A stretch of 64,000 nt of DNA from a bacterium (GCA_002718715.1 PBFJ01000003.1:1-64000); one strand, 5' to 3'. Numbered from the stretch's first letter, positions 40,614 through 51,360 are shown. The notes: generated by a model not told the origin, from the sequence alone. A program made the numbers and translations.

Positions 40614-42260
40614 CTATTCAAATTTCTCAAAAGCTTGTAAATATTTTTTGGAATGTTGGAAATCTTGAATTTTTGTAATATCAAAATCTTTCTTTAAATT
40701 GTAAAATACTTGATTAGCTTGCAGAAAATCCTTTTTTAAATAGTAATAATTGGCAAGTAAAAGATGGTTTTTAAAATCATTTGGATTTTGATTAATAAGA
40801 CTTTGAATTTCCAACTCAACATCATCCCCTCTTAATGCTTTGTTTTTTAAGAATGCTCTTTTAATTACAAAGTTTTGAGAGGAAAAAGTATTTTTATTTT
40901 TTATGTAATATTCATCCAATTTATCCTCTTTAATAAAATTTAAAACTTCTAAATTAGCTTTTAAGTTAGTAGGATTCATAAAGACTGCTTTCTCTAAGAA
41001 TTTGATATCTTGAGTCTCTTGATAGGATTTAAAGTGCAAATGCCCCATAAAACTACTACTAAAAAACAAAGTTATTAATGAAATGAATAAAATAAAGACA
41101 GTATGTATATGTGAATTAATTTTTTTCAAATTTTGACTAAAAATAATTGCAAAAATTAAAGTTATTAAAACTAAACTTGAAACAGAAAATATACTCAAAG
41201 ATGAAATAACTATCAACGGAATTAACAAGATAAAATTAAGTGAGTTTTTTTGAACTTTATCAAAAATCAATTTTGCAATTAAGATTAAAAACAAGAGAGA
41301 TGGAATCCCTCCAATCAACAAAAAATCTATTATAAAATTGTGTGATTTATCGTAAATAAGGTCCAAATTTTTTTCTAAAAAGTAATGATTTGAATTTATT
41401 ACTTTAGGAAAATAGCTTTCAAGACCATAGTAATTAATTCCGAACAAGTTATCTAAAAATAAGCTGAAACTAGATTTCATAATTTCAAATCTAGTTTGGA
41501 CAGATCGACTTAAGTGGAAAAACTCTTGAAAAACAAATATTGACAGCAAAGGAGCTAGCAATAGCATTATTTTTGGCTTTGTAATTTTTCCCTTAATCCT
41601 TTTAAATAGATAATAAAGAAAAACTAAGGATGTTGCTAAAATAGCCACCTTAGAGCGTGTTAAAACAATGGCAATCAAAGGTAGAATAAAAATAAAATTA
41701 TATTTTCGAGAATTTTTTAACTTGTTGTAAACTCCCAAGGTTAAACTTATTGATAAGTACTGGCCAAAGAAATTTGGAAGCATAAAAGTCGAAAAAATTT
41801 TACCATCGAAAAAATTTAATTTATCTACAAATCCGTAGATTTCAGGAATAAATAACTGGGCGATTCCAATTAAAGACAGTAGATTGGCAATAATTAGATT
41901 AAGACTGATAATCCTTGAAAATTTTTTATTAGAAAATGACTGAAAGAATAAGAACAAGCAAAATAGAAGGAAATAAAGGAAAATTCCATAATGGCGAGTA
42001 TTAGAACCAATAAAGTTAATAAATGTATAATCTGTAATTATAAAACTATGAATTGAAATATAGAAAATAAAAGCAAGAAAAACCTTAGAAATAGAAGTTT
42101 GTAAGCCTTGAATATTTTTTGTACCTATAAATACAAATAAAATATAGATGCATAATACAAGTATTGAAAAAAGACTATTTGAATTATTCAAAGTGGGAAT
42201 AAAAACAAAGGGTAAAAATAGAAAGAAATTTCGTTTGAGTACTAAAAATAAATTTTTCAT
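40614..42260 (-). CDS. O-antigen ligase/polymerase (Wzy/WaaL)-like membrane protein with C-terminal TPR-like tail
   Basis: Many TM segments; FFGQYLSISLTLGVYNKL, LTRSKVAILATSLVFL, KSHNFIIDFLLIGGIPSLL; TPR-like C-terminus. Confidence 0.7.
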   Translation of the reverse strand: MKNLFLVLKRNFFLFLPFVFIPTLNNSNSLFSILVLCIYILFVFIGTKNIQGLQTSISKVFLAFIFYISIHSFIITDYTFINFIGSNTRHYGIFLYFLLFCLFLFFQSFSNKKFSRIISLNLIIANLLSLIGIAQLFIPEIYGFVDKLNFFDGKIFSTFMLPNFFGQYLSISLTLGVYNKLKNSRKYNFIFILPLIAIVLTRSKVAILATSLVFLYYLFKRIKGKITKPKIMLLLAPLLSIFVFQEFFHLSRSVQTRFEIMKSSFSLFLDNLFGINYYGLESYFPKVINSNHYFLEKNLDLIYDKSHNFIIDFLLIGGIPSLLFLILIAKLIFDKVQKNSLNFILLIPLIVISSLSIFSVSSLVLITLIFAIIFSQNLKKINSHIHTVFILFISLITLFFSSSFMGHLHFKSYQETQDIKFLEKAVFMNPTNLKANLEVLNFIKEDKLDEYYIKNKNTFSSQNFVIKRAFLKNKALRGDDVELEIQSLINQNPNDFKNHLLLANYYYLKKDFLQANQVFYNLKKDFDITKIQDFQHSKKYLQAFEKFE

Positions 42261-42270
42261 TTTGATAATT

Positions 42271-42610
42271 AAAAAAGGTAGAGTCTCTTAGATCATTCAA
42301 TTGTTATTATATCAAAGGAATGCGACTCTGAGAAAATCTACCTATTAGTAGTTACCAGCTACGAAATTTTTTGCCTTACTTTGGTTAGTTTTAAGTCTTA
42401 CCTAGCTAATAAATTAGCGTTGCACGGACCGTCTGTTTTTGTGTAGAACTAGTGCTTAAAAGCAAAGTGGCTAAGAAGTCACAGTAACTACCAGACAAGG
42501 GTTTCTTCGGATAAAAGTGGTAAATGTTTATCCCGTCATAAAGCAAAAAAAGGTCTCTAAACTAATTAGTTTATTTAGAAAGCTCTTTTCGCTTTTGAAT
42601 TTCTATCTTT
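42271..42610. ncRNA. Candidate structured intergenic RNA (orientation unresolved, + slightly favoured)
   Basis: Complementary arms: 42276-42282/42337-42343 (AGGTAGA/TCTACCT), 42348-42355/42484-42491 region (gtagttac/gtaactac), 42431-42435/42492-42496 (gtctg/cagac), 42404-42409/42412-42418 region (gctaa/ttagc), GTGGCT-AAGA-AGTCAC at 42467-42482, GGATAAA/TTTATCC near 42509-42533. No good ORF. Confidence 0.45.
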
Positions 42611-42744
42611 TAAAGATCATATAATAGTATCAAGTAAAATTATTTTATGCAAACCCTTGCTATTGCGATAAAACTGTTTTATGGTGATTGATTTTTTAAT
42701 TAAATTATTCTAATATATGAAAAATTAAATTAATTGTTTAGGAC

Positions 42745-44133
42745 ATGGTAAAAACAAGCAATAAAAACGCACTTGAAAACTTGCGTTACCATATTAAAAC
42801 TTATGGGTGTCAAATGAACTATTCTGATTCTGAAAGACTCTCAGGACTGTTAGAAAGCTATGGATATAAAAACACGGAGGAAATTGAAAATGCATCCTTA
42901 GTGATTTTTAATACCTGCTCAATTAAACAAAAAGCTGAAGATAAAGTTTTAGGAAGTATGAAAGCTGTAGCAAAACTTAAAAAGCAAAATCCAGACTTAA
43001 TGATTGGTATTACTGGTTGTATGACAAGGATACCTAGCACTAAAAATTCTGAAGATAAAGATAAGCTATTTAAGCAATTAAAAGATTTAGATGTTTGCTT
43101 TCCAATCAAAGATCTTACAAAGCTTCCCTCTTTGTTAAAGGATTTAAAACCAGAACTAGCAGAGTTTGAAACTCAAGAAGCTGACTTAAACAACTACTTT
43201 AAAATTCAACCAAAATATAAAACTAGTTTTCAAGCTTATATTCCTATTATGACTGGTTGTGATAAGTTTTGTACATATTGTATTGTTCCCTACTCTCGAG
43301 GGAGGGAGGTTTCAAGGCCAATTAAAGATATTGTTGAAGAAGCAAAAAAACTTGTAGAAGATGGATGCATTGAATTAACTTTATTGGGGCAAAACGTAAA
43401 TTCTTATGGGTTAAGTTGGATCGATAAAAAATCTAGTAATTTTACTTATGATGAAAATCCTTTTGTTCAATTGCTTAAAGCAGTTGATGAAATTGAAGGA
43501 CTTCAAAGGCTGAGATTTACCTCACCTCATCCTCAAGATATGAAACATGACGTGGTGGATTTTATTGCTGAAAGTAAAACAGTAATGCCTTGTTTACATA
43601 TGCCCTTGCAATCTGGATCGGATTATATTTTAAAGAAAATGAACCGAAATTATAATTCACAGCAGTTTAGAGAAAGTATTGAATACATCAGAAAGAAGAT
43701 TCCAGGATGTTCAATTACAACTGATATGATTGTTGGTTTCTGTGGTGAAACTGATGAATATTTTCAAGAGAGTTTAGATTTTTTCAGAGAAATGTGTTTT
43801 GATTTAGCTTTTATTTCTCAGTACTCAACGCGTAAAGGAACGGTTGCAGGTATGCTTAAAAAAGATGATGTGCCAAAAGAAGTAAAATCTAAAAGGTGGC
43901 ATCAAATGAATGATCTATTAAGAGAAACTTCTTTTATAAACAACAAAAAATTCGCTGGTAAAACTGTGAAAGTTTTAGTTGAAAAATTCTCGGATAGAAG
44001 TCAAAAGCTTCACGGTCGTAGTGAACACTTTAAAGAAGTTGTATTTGAGGGTCCAACTAACTTGATCGGTAAAATTGTTGAAGTTAAAATTGATAAATCA
44101 TTAGAGTGGTTACTTGAAGGAACCCTTGTTTAA
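42745..44133 (+). CDS. miaB: tRNA-2-methylthio-N6-dimethylallyladenosine synthase
   Basis: YHIKTYGCQMNYSDSERLSGLL, radical SAM MTGCDKFCTYCIVPYSRGREVSRP, CLHMPLQSGSDYILKKMNR, TRAM C-terminus. Confidence 0.95.
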   Translation: MVKTSNKNALENLRYHIKTYGCQMNYSDSERLSGLLESYGYKNTEEIENASLVIFNTCSIKQKAEDKVLGSMKAVAKLKKQNPDLMIGITGCMTRIPSTKNSEDKDKLFKQLKDLDVCFPIKDLTKLPSLLKDLKPELAEFETQEADLNNYFKIQPKYKTSFQAYIPIMTGCDKFCTYCIVPYSRGREVSRPIKDIVEEAKKLVEDGCIELTLLGQNVNSYGLSWIDKKSSNFTYDENPFVQLLKAVDEIEGLQRLRFTSPHPQDMKHDVVDFIAESKTVMPCLHMPLQSGSDYILKKMNRNYNSQQFRESIEYIRKKIPGCSITTDMIVGFCGETDEYFQESLDFFREMCFDLAFISQYSTRKGTVAGMLKKDDVPKEVKSKRWHQMNDLLRETSFINNKKFAGKTVKVLVEKFSDRSQKLHGRSEHFKEVVFEGPTNLIGKIVEVKIDKSLEWLLEGTLV

Positions 44134-44134
44134 T

Positions 44135-45769
44135 TTATTTATCTATAACTATAAATTCTGAATCAAAGGGAATTTTATAAGTATTCTCTTTGATTTTTTT
44201 GTATTCAAAAACGGGTGAAAAAAGAGATTTGTTTTCTGGAAGAATTACTACTAATTGAATATCTTTAAAATGTTTATATCCTATTACTTCGACTTGCTCT
44301 TTGAAATCAAATTGTTTTTTTTCAGGAAAATATGAATATTCTATTTTTGAATTTTCTCCATTTGCTATTAGGTTTTCTTCCTTGATTAGAAATTCTGAAT
44401 TACTGATATCGTATTGTTTAGAATCAGGTAGGTAAATTCGATAAAAGTTTTGAATGTCTTTCTTTAGACTCGAAAAAAGATCATGTTTGTCTTTTAAACC
44501 TAATTGTTTGAAAATTGATTCGAGAAAAATTTGATTTTGATTTGTATAAGGATGACTAGAAGAAATTTTTATAGTTTTTTTTACTTTTTCTTTACTATGA
44601 TCGACTATGATTTGTAATGTGGATCTTTGCGAAAAGAAAGATTTATATCCATTAACATTGGCCTTTGAAATTGTCGTAATTTGAGGATTCAAACTATGAT
44701 AAAAATTATATTCCTTTAATAAAGAATTTAAATTGGGATCCTTTGATGTAATTTGTAGATCTCGATTTCTAAAAGATTTATCTAACAGACCTGGAGATTT
44801 TAAAACTTTGTTTAACAAAATTGAAATATGCTGATTGATGTTTTTTTTGAGTCTCACCTTATCTAAATATGTATATTGATATCTAAGATCAATTGGTTCT
44901 TTAATCATTTGATCAAGAAAGCTTAAATTTACACTTGCAATAAAATCAAAGCTTTTTGAAATTGCTTCTTGAATTTGTCTATCTATTAAGCTTGCACTTA
45001 TGTGAAAGTCCGGATGGAAATTTGAATCTCTTATAAAAAGCTTTTTGTTAAAATTTTGAAACTCAATTGGTGAATCTAAATCTGGAACTAACTGTCCGTC
45101 AATCTCATAAATATCTTTAATTTCGAGTTTTGTGACTTCACCTTTAAATATCTCAATATCTAATACAGCGCTTAAGAAACCTCCAGTTGCTCTAGGCTCA
45201 TAGTCATTTTGCAAAAGAACTAATAAATTATTTTTTTTCTTTATTCCTGTTAAGGTTTCAATTAATAATAAATGATTTTGGATATCAAAGATTTTTGAAT
45301 TAAGTTCGTCTAAGGATTCTGATAACTTTGAATTTATAAGATAGTTTTCTTGAAATTTATATTCTGGATTTAAAATCAAATTTTGAATTTCTTGAATATT
45401 TTGATTTAAGTTTTGAATTTCGATTGATATTTTTTCAACAAAAGAAATATAAATAGGATTAATCTTTAGAAAATTTTGATCTTTTAAAATTAATTGATTT
45501 TTACTAGTAAATACTAAAAAGGTCTCCCAGTTTTTCAGTGTACTTTCCAAATTATCTTTTATTTGATTTTTGAACTCATTGAATACTGGATGAACTAAGC
45601 TGGCCTTATGAAGTAATTGATCTATATTGATTTGAATTTCTTGAAAATCACCAGATATTAAATTCTTTTTTAATGTGCTACTTTGTATGAAATCTGTATT
45701 AGTTTGGAACAAATTAAATAAAAGTAAGATCGTTATTGGTAAAAAAATCTTTAGGATATATTTATTCAT
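44135..45769 (-). CDS. DUF4012 domain protein
   Basis: NNLLVLLQNDYEPRATGGFLSAVLDIEIFKGEVTKLEIKDIYEIDGQL resembles the DUF4012 core; N-terminal TM. Confidence 0.75.
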   Translation of the reverse strand: MNKYILKIFLPITILLLFNLFQTNTDFIQSSTLKKNLISGDFQEIQINIDQLLHKASLVHPVFNEFKNQIKDNLESTLKNWETFLVFTSKNQLILKDQNFLKINPIYISFVEKISIEIQNLNQNIQEIQNLILNPEYKFQENYLINSKLSESLDELNSKIFDIQNHLLLIETLTGIKKKNNLLVLLQNDYEPRATGGFLSAVLDIEIFKGEVTKLEIKDIYEIDGQLVPDLDSPIEFQNFNKKLFIRDSNFHPDFHISASLIDRQIQEAISKSFDFIASVNLSFLDQMIKEPIDLRYQYTYLDKVRLKKNINQHISILLNKVLKSPGLLDKSFRNRDLQITSKDPNLNSLLKEYNFYHSLNPQITTISKANVNGYKSFFSQRSTLQIIVDHSKEKVKKTIKISSSHPYTNQNQIFLESIFKQLGLKDKHDLFSSLKKDIQNFYRIYLPDSKQYDISNSEFLIKEENLIANGENSKIEYSYFPEKKQFDFKEQVEVIGYKHFKDIQLVVILPENKSLFSPVFEYKKIKENTYKIPFDSEFIVIDK

Positions 45770-46826
45770 AGAAAATAGTAATGGAATTTAAAGAGTCACT
45801 TAAAAAATTAAAATAAGTTTGTGTTTTAAAGCTTGGAAAAATATATTGTAAAAACAAATCTGAAACTTTTAGTAGATCTTGATTATAATATGCATTTTTG
45901 GATGATATATCTTCTTGTCCAAAGAGTTTAGATAGATCTAAATCATAATAATTAGCAGTTGAATTGTCAGGAAGTTTCTCACTAATTGTTTTTAAATCTG
46001 CTTTGTTTTTTAACTTAAAAAGTTTTTCTTGATTACATATTTCTAAAATATTATCGAAGTTTATTTGGACTCCATTCTGAAAATTATTTATAAAATCAAG
46101 ATTTTTGAAATTTGTTTTATCTATAAAAGAAATTGGCTCTTTTATTGCTAAAAAATTATGGTTGGGATTTAAACATTTAACATCTGTTTTTGTAAGATTT
46201 TTTTGAAGGCTTTCTAGCTCTTGTAAACTGTGGAATGCAAAAGAATTTAAAATCAAACTATCTTGGTAATGATTAAATGCTCCTACTAAGTCACTATTGA
46301 TTGGTAGGAAATTAAAATTCTCTTTGATATAGCTTTCAGAAAGTAATACGTATCCAAATTTAGACTTTGAAACATTTGCGATCAAATTATCGTAACTTTT
46401 AGAGTTATCAAAATTTAATTCACAGTTTAAATCTGTAAGATATAAATTGTTGTCATTTTGGATCAGTTTGTGATTTGAATAAACTTGAATTTGACTTGGT
46501 TTTAAGTCTTCAAAAATTGTAACAAATGTATTTTTGTCGTTTTCACATAAAACATCTGCATTTATAATTTGAGACATTTTTTTATCTAATTTATATTCTT
46601 GATTTGAATAAAATCTAGAAAAATTTGTTAAGTGATATTTAACTTTTAAATCCGAAAGATTAAGTATTTCATCTTTATTCAAAGATATTGCATAATTTGT
46701 ATTTGAGGGCAGAAGCTCAAAATTGCTCTCAAAATTAAAATATTTTAAATAAAAAAACTGTCCAGTTTTTAGGATTAACAGTAGTATTAAACAAGTAGAA
46801 ATAACAATTCTGAAAAAGAGTCTCAT
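45762..46826 (-). CDS. Hypothetical membrane-anchored protein, upstream partner of the DUF4012 gene
   Basis: N-terminal TM (LFFRIVISTCLILLLILKTGQFFYL); start-stop overlap with the DUF4012 ORF. Confidence 0.6.
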   Translation of the reverse strand: MRLFFRIVISTCLILLLILKTGQFFYLKYFNFESNFELLPSNTNYAISLNKDEILNLSDLKVKYHLTNFSRFYSNQEYKLDKKMSQIINADVLCENDKNTFVTIFEDLKPSQIQVYSNHKLIQNDNNLYLTDLNCELNFDNSKSYDNLIANVSKSKFGYVLLSESYIKENFNFLPINSDLVGAFNHYQDSLILNSFAFHSLQELESLQKNLTKTDVKCLNPNHNFLAIKEPISFIDKTNFKNLDFINNFQNGVQINFDNILEICNQEKLFKLKNKADLKTISEKLPDNSTANYYDLDLSKLFGQEDISSKNAYYNQDLLKVSDLFLQYIFPSFKTQTYFNFLSDSLNSITIFYE

Positions 46827-46950
46827 AAGTTTTTTTTATATTATAAATTTTATTTCAATTGCATGCAATTAAAGAATCATTTTATAGTCTTTTTGGCTTT
46901 ACTTTAGGGGTAAAATGGTTTTATAATTATTGCAAATTAAATCATTTTAT

Positions 46951-48756
46951 ATGCATCCAAATATTATTAGACAAAAATTTTTAGACTTTTTCAAAAAGAG
47001 AAATCACGCAGTTATCCCCTCTAGTTCACTAATTCCTGAAAATGATCCTACATCACTTTTTAATACTGCAGGTATGCAACCTTTAGTTCCTTACTTGTTA
47101 GGAGCTGAGCATCCAAATGGATCAAGATTGGTAAATAGTCAAAAGTGCGTAAGAACCATTGATATTGAAGAGGTTGGAGATGATACTCACTGTACATTTT
47201 TTGAAATGCTTGGAAATTGGTCGCTTGGTGATTATTTTAAGGAAGAATCTTTAAAATGGAGTTTCGAGTTTTTAACAGCTTCCGAATCTGAAGGAGGTCT
47301 TGGATTAGATAAATCAAGGTTTTGTGTAACTTGCTTCAAAGGAAATAAAGACGTAGACAGAGATGATGAAGCTATTAAAATTTGGGAAGAAATGGGATTT
47401 GTTTTATCAGATAAAGCAACTAAAGAGGATCGAAATAGAATTTATTTATTTGATGAAGATTGCTGGTGGAAACTTGCGGAAACTGGACCTTGTGGACCAG
47501 ATTCTGAAATTTTTTACTATGCTGGTGATTTAAATGATCCCAAATATCTTAATAATGAATACTATCCAAATGATGAAACTGATCTTTACGTGGAAGTTTG
47601 GAATAATGTATTTATGGCTTATTTTAGAAATGAGGACAAATCTGTAACACCATTAAAGAAAAAAAATATTGACACAGGAATGGGATTCGAGAGAATTGTA
47701 AGCTTTGTAAATGGTGTTAACTCTCCTTACGAAACTCCCCTGTTTTTAGGTGCTATCAATTTAATAAAAGAATCTTGCAGTGACTACAATGAAAAATCAG
47801 CTAGAATTATTTCTGATCATACTAGGTCTGCTGTATTTTTAATGGGTGAAAAAAATGGTGTTACTCCATCTAATCAAGATCAAGGTTATGTTCTTAGAAA
47901 ATTAATTCGTAGAGCTGTTAGACATGCTAAAAAGCTAGGTATGCCAGCAATGGAAATGATAGAAATTGCAAAGAATTTTATTATTTTATATGGAGATTAC
48001 TATACTAGTTTAAACGAAAATCAAGATTTTATTCTAAATGAATTAGAACAAGAAATTAAGCAGTTTGAAAAAACTTTGATCAGTGGAGAAAAAATGTTTG
48101 CTAAATTCTTAGAAAATACTGAACAAGTTCTATCTGGAGTTGATGCTTTCCATTTATATGATACCTTTGGATTTCCAATAGAAATGACTTGTGAATTAGC
48201 TGAAGAAAATGGTATTAAAGTAGATTTAGATGGATACGAAAAAGCTTTCCAGGCTCACAAAGATTTATCAAAGGCTAATTCCGCGCAAAAATTCAAAGGA
48301 GGTTTAGCTGATCATTCTATGGAAAGTACTAAATTACATACCGCTACTCACCTACTTCATCAAGCTTTAAGAAATATTCTTGGAGATCATATTGAACAAA
48401 AAGGTTCTAATATTACTCCTGAAAGATTAAGATTTGATTTTAATCATCATGAAGCTGTTTCTAAAGAGCATCTAATTGAAGTAGAAAACCTTGTAAACGA
48501 ACAAATTCAGAGAGATCTTCAGATTTCTAACTCAGTTATGTCTGTTGATGAAGCTAAATCTAGTGGAGCAATTGGACTTTTTGAAGATAGATATGGAGAC
48601 AATGTAAATGTATATAGAATTGGAGACTTTTCTTTAGAAATTTGTGGAGGTCCACATGTTGAGCATACTGGTCAAATAGGAAGGTTTAAAATTAAAAAAG
48701 AACAAAGTTGCGGAAAAGGAATTCGTAGAATTAAAGCTGTAATCTCTAATGATTAA
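46951..48756 (+). CDS. alaS: Alanyl-tRNA synthetase, short form without C-Ala/DHHA1 domain
   Basis: RQKFLDFFKKRNHAVIPSSSLIPENDPTSLFNTAGMQPLVPYLLG, FFEMLGNWSLGDYF, HTATHLLHQALR, EICGGPHVEHTG. Track start is TTG 46930; ATG at 46951 likelier. Confidence 0.95.
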   Translation: MHPNIIRQKFLDFFKKRNHAVIPSSSLIPENDPTSLFNTAGMQPLVPYLLGAEHPNGSRLVNSQKCVRTIDIEEVGDDTHCTFFEMLGNWSLGDYFKEESLKWSFEFLTASESEGGLGLDKSRFCVTCFKGNKDVDRDDEAIKIWEEMGFVLSDKATKEDRNRIYLFDEDCWWKLAETGPCGPDSEIFYYAGDLNDPKYLNNEYYPNDETDLYVEVWNNVFMAYFRNEDKSVTPLKKKNIDTGMGFERIVSFVNGVNSPYETPLFLGAINLIKESCSDYNEKSARIISDHTRSAVFLMGEKNGVTPSNQDQGYVLRKLIRRAVRHAKKLGMPAMEMIEIAKNFIILYGDYYTSLNENQDFILNELEQEIKQFEKTLISGEKMFAKFLENTEQVLSGVDAFHLYDTFGFPIEMTCELAEENGIKVDLDGYEKAFQAHKDLSKANSAQKFKGGLADHSMESTKLHTATHLLHQALRNILGDHIEQKGSNITPERLRFDFNHHEAVSKEHLIEVENLVNEQIQRDLQISNSVMSVDEAKSSGAIGLFEDRYGDNVNVYRIGDFSLEICGGPHVEHTGQIGRFKIKKEQSCGKGIRRIKAVISND

Positions 48757-49807
48757 AACTATTACATTTATTCGCTTCCCATTTGAATCTAGAATGGGTG
48801 GCGAAGAACTTCATACAATTAAATTAGCTGAATATTTTAGGTCAAATGGATTTGAAGTTCGGCTTATTTCTAGTTGTCCGGTTTTAATCAAGGAATTTAA
48901 AAATCTTGAATTAGAAGTTTATGAATTTAAACCTTTTAGAGCTCCGGTTACAAAACTTTCTATGCTTGCTTTTATATTAAAGTACCCATGGAGTCTATTT
49001 AGATTTAAAAGAAAATTTAATTCTGATTTTTTTCAAAATGAAGCTTGTACTTTTCTCTTAAATATCGGAGAGAAAATTATTTTCTCTAAATATTTATCCA
49101 AGGTCGCTAGCAAAGTTGTTTTTATGGAACATGCTACGATTGGAAATTTTATGTATAAAAATCCGTTTTTAGGAAAACTACAGACTTTAGTAAAACTTAA
49201 AAATATAGAAGTTGTAAGTGTTTCTAAAATTATGAAGAAAGATTTATTAAAAGTTTACAATTCATCAGCAATCATTATACCTAATGCTGTTTATACTAAA
49301 CCAACTAATAACTATGATAGAAAAAATCAACTTAAGAAGATAGGATTCCTTGGAAGATTTACTGAAGATAAAGGCTCCGAAGTAATTTTAAATTTATGCC
49401 ATAAATTCCCCCATCTTGAATTTTTGATATCTAGTGAAAAACTGGATTATAATCTCAAAAATATAAAATGGCTTGGTTATTTAAAGGATAAGAAACTCGA
49501 AGAATTCTGGAGTGAAATAGATCTTTTAATTCTTCCGGCAACAAAAGTAGATCCATTTGGACTTGTTGTTCTTGAGGCTATACAAAGAAAAGTCCCTGTA
49601 CTAATTTCAGATTTAGTTGGAGCAAAGGATTACTTTAAGCCCGAGCATGAAATTTTCATCTCAAGTGTAAATGATTTTCAAAGTAAATTAAGTGAAATTT
49701 CTAAGTCTCCTGAAAGACTATCAATTATTAGCAAACAGGCATTTGAAAAGCTTAAAGACTTCTCTGCCGAAAAAATGCATAAAAAGTATTTAAACCTTCT
49801 TAAGTAA
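48749..49807 (+). CDS. Glycosyltransferase, GT4 family
   Basis: MGGEELHTIKLAEYFRSNGFEVRLIS, KKIGFLGRFTEDKGSEVILNL, DPFGLVVLEAIQRKVPVLIS. Confidence 0.8.
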   Translation: MIKTITFIRFPFESRMGGEELHTIKLAEYFRSNGFEVRLISSCPVLIKEFKNLELEVYEFKPFRAPVTKLSMLAFILKYPWSLFRFKRKFNSDFFQNEACTFLLNIGEKIIFSKYLSKVASKVVFMEHATIGNFMYKNPFLGKLQTLVKLKNIEVVSVSKIMKKDLLKVYNSSAIIIPNAVYTKPTNNYDRKNQLKKIGFLGRFTEDKGSEVILNLCHKFPHLEFLISSEKLDYNLKNIKWLGYLKDKKLEEFWSEIDLLILPATKVDPFGLVVLEAIQRKVPVLISDLVGAKDYFKPEHEIFISSVNDFQSKLSEISKSPERLSIISKQAFEKLKDFSAEKMHKKYLNLLK

Positions 49808-50842
49808 AGATTTAAATTTTAAATAAGTTTTTTTAAAACTATAATTTTTCAAGACTGACTGAGCATTATTATTTAGCTGTTTTTGTAACTCTAAATTATT
49901 ATTTAAAAACATAATTTTTTCAGATAAATCTATTGGATCACAATTATCGAAATATAAACATGAATTTTTAAAAACTTCTTTAAAAACAGGGATATCTGAT
50001 ATAAGACATGGAATCTTACGCTCTAAAGCTTCTAATATCTGCAATCCAAACCCTTCAATTTTAGATGGATTTACTAAAATAGCTGTATTTGAAATTATCT
50101 CATCAAGTTCTTTATATGAAACGTAATCCTTTAAGGTAACTTTTTCAGTTAAATTATTTTCTAAAATATATTTTTGAATTTCAGAAATATACGGGCTTGT
50201 AAATTTACCAACTAGGATTAACTTTTTATCAACACTGTCTTTTATTAAATTAAAGGCCTTTAATAATATAAGTTGGTTTTTTCTTTCAATAAATGTTGAA
50301 TTAAAAGTAATATACTTCTTGTGTTTCTTAAAGTTCTTTTTAACCTTTTCTTTAGAACCTGGAAAAAATACATGCAATTTTTTAGATTTGACCTTAAATC
50401 TTTTTTTAAAATCCTCAAGTTGAGAATTAGTAGAAAATAAAAACGAGTTATTTGAAAATTTCACAAGGAGAGGCAAGCACACTTTTTCAACAAGAGTTGG
50501 AAAAAATTTATGATTATTAGTTTCAAAAGCAATTAAGTCATGAACAGTAATGATTGACTTACCTCCCAATAATGACACTAATAATGGAGTAATATAAGAT
50601 TCAGAAGAGAAAAAAGTAAGATTACTCTTTAAAATAAAAAAAGTAGAACTTAAGTGAAAAAATATCTTCGAAAACTTTTTGCATATTAAATTTTTATGCA
50701 CGTATTTATTTTGAATATCATTTCCCAGAGCGTAAACTTCTCCACTCTGCAAAAGGTGATTTAAAAGATGCTTTGTATAAACAGCTTTACCTGTTGGGTG
50801 ACTAGAAACTAAATGTCTTAAATCTATTGCAAATTTGCGCAT
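49790..50842 (-). CDS. Glycosyltransferase, GT4 family
   Basis: KAVYTKHLLNHLL, ITVHDLIAFETN, IEGFGLQILEALERKIPCLISDIPVFKEV. Confidence 0.8.
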   Translation of the reverse strand: MRKFAIDLRHLVSSHPTGKAVYTKHLLNHLLQSGEVYALGNDIQNKYVHKNLICKKFSKIFFHLSSTFFILKSNLTFFSSESYITPLLVSLLGGKSIITVHDLIAFETNNHKFFPTLVEKVCLPLLVKFSNNSFLFSTNSQLEDFKKRFKVKSKKLHVFFPGSKEKVKKNFKKHKKYITFNSTFIERKNQLILLKAFNLIKDSVDKKLILVGKFTSPYISEIQKYILENNLTEKVTLKDYVSYKELDEIISNTAILVNPSKIEGFGLQILEALERKIPCLISDIPVFKEVFKNSCLYFDNCDPIDLSEKIMFLNNNLELQKQLNNNAQSVLKNYSFKKTYLKFKSLLKKV

Positions 50843-50895
50843 TATTTACTTTTTATCTTAATAAGATTATAGTTTATTTAAGAATAATATCAATC

Positions 50896-51360
50896 ATGAA
50901 AATGCTTCAAGACTTATTAGGTATCTTTAGGAAGTCAAAAAAAATCAATAGACTTTATAAAAGTTTAAATGAGTTATATTTATTTTCTATTATTTCAATG
51001 TTTTTCAACTTTTATTCAGATATTGATAAATACGGAGAAGGCTTACATATAAATGTTTTTCAAGGGGAATTATCTATCATCGGAGTAAACCTACTAGTTA
51101 TACAAGCGATTATGATTTACTATAATATGGATAAAATCAATATTGATAAAAAACTAAAATTTCTAAAAACAGTACAATTAAATTTATTTAATTTAATTGG
51201 AATCTGCATTTCAATTTACTTAACTATCCTTTACTTTTTTATTACACAAAGTAATGCATTTGGAGTCAACCCCCTTTTTAAATCTTATGGATTTGGATTC
51301 TATCTATTTATAATTCTGCAGTTTGTGTGTTTATATAAAATGATAAAACAAAATAAATAA
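50896..51360 (+). CDS. Hypothetical membrane protein
   Basis: Several hydrophobic segments; start adjusted from 50827 (which overlaps the divergent GT) to MKMLQDLL. Confidence 0.55.
   Translation: MKMLQDLLGIFRKSKKINRLYKSLNELYLFSIISMFFNFYSDIDKYGEGLHINVFQGELSIIGVNLLVIQAIMIYYNMDKINIDKKLKFLKTVQLNLFNLIGICISIYLTILYFFITQSNAFGVNPLFKSYGFGFYLFIILQFVCLYKMIKQNK

Noticed and set aside
42271-42610. tmRNA or RNase P RNA at this locus
   Set aside because: No tRNA-like ends or tag ORF for tmRNA, and no GAGGAAAGUCC or ACAGAA..CC.GCUUA core for RNase P; left as unassigned.
42858-43109. Minus-strand ORF in miaB
   Set aside because: Antisense to miaB.
46951-48756. alaS as a truncated pseudogene
   Set aside because: The ORF ends cleanly after CGGPHV...IRRIKAVISND and overlaps the next gene; a short AlaRS is known in CPR-type genomes, so it is probably functional.
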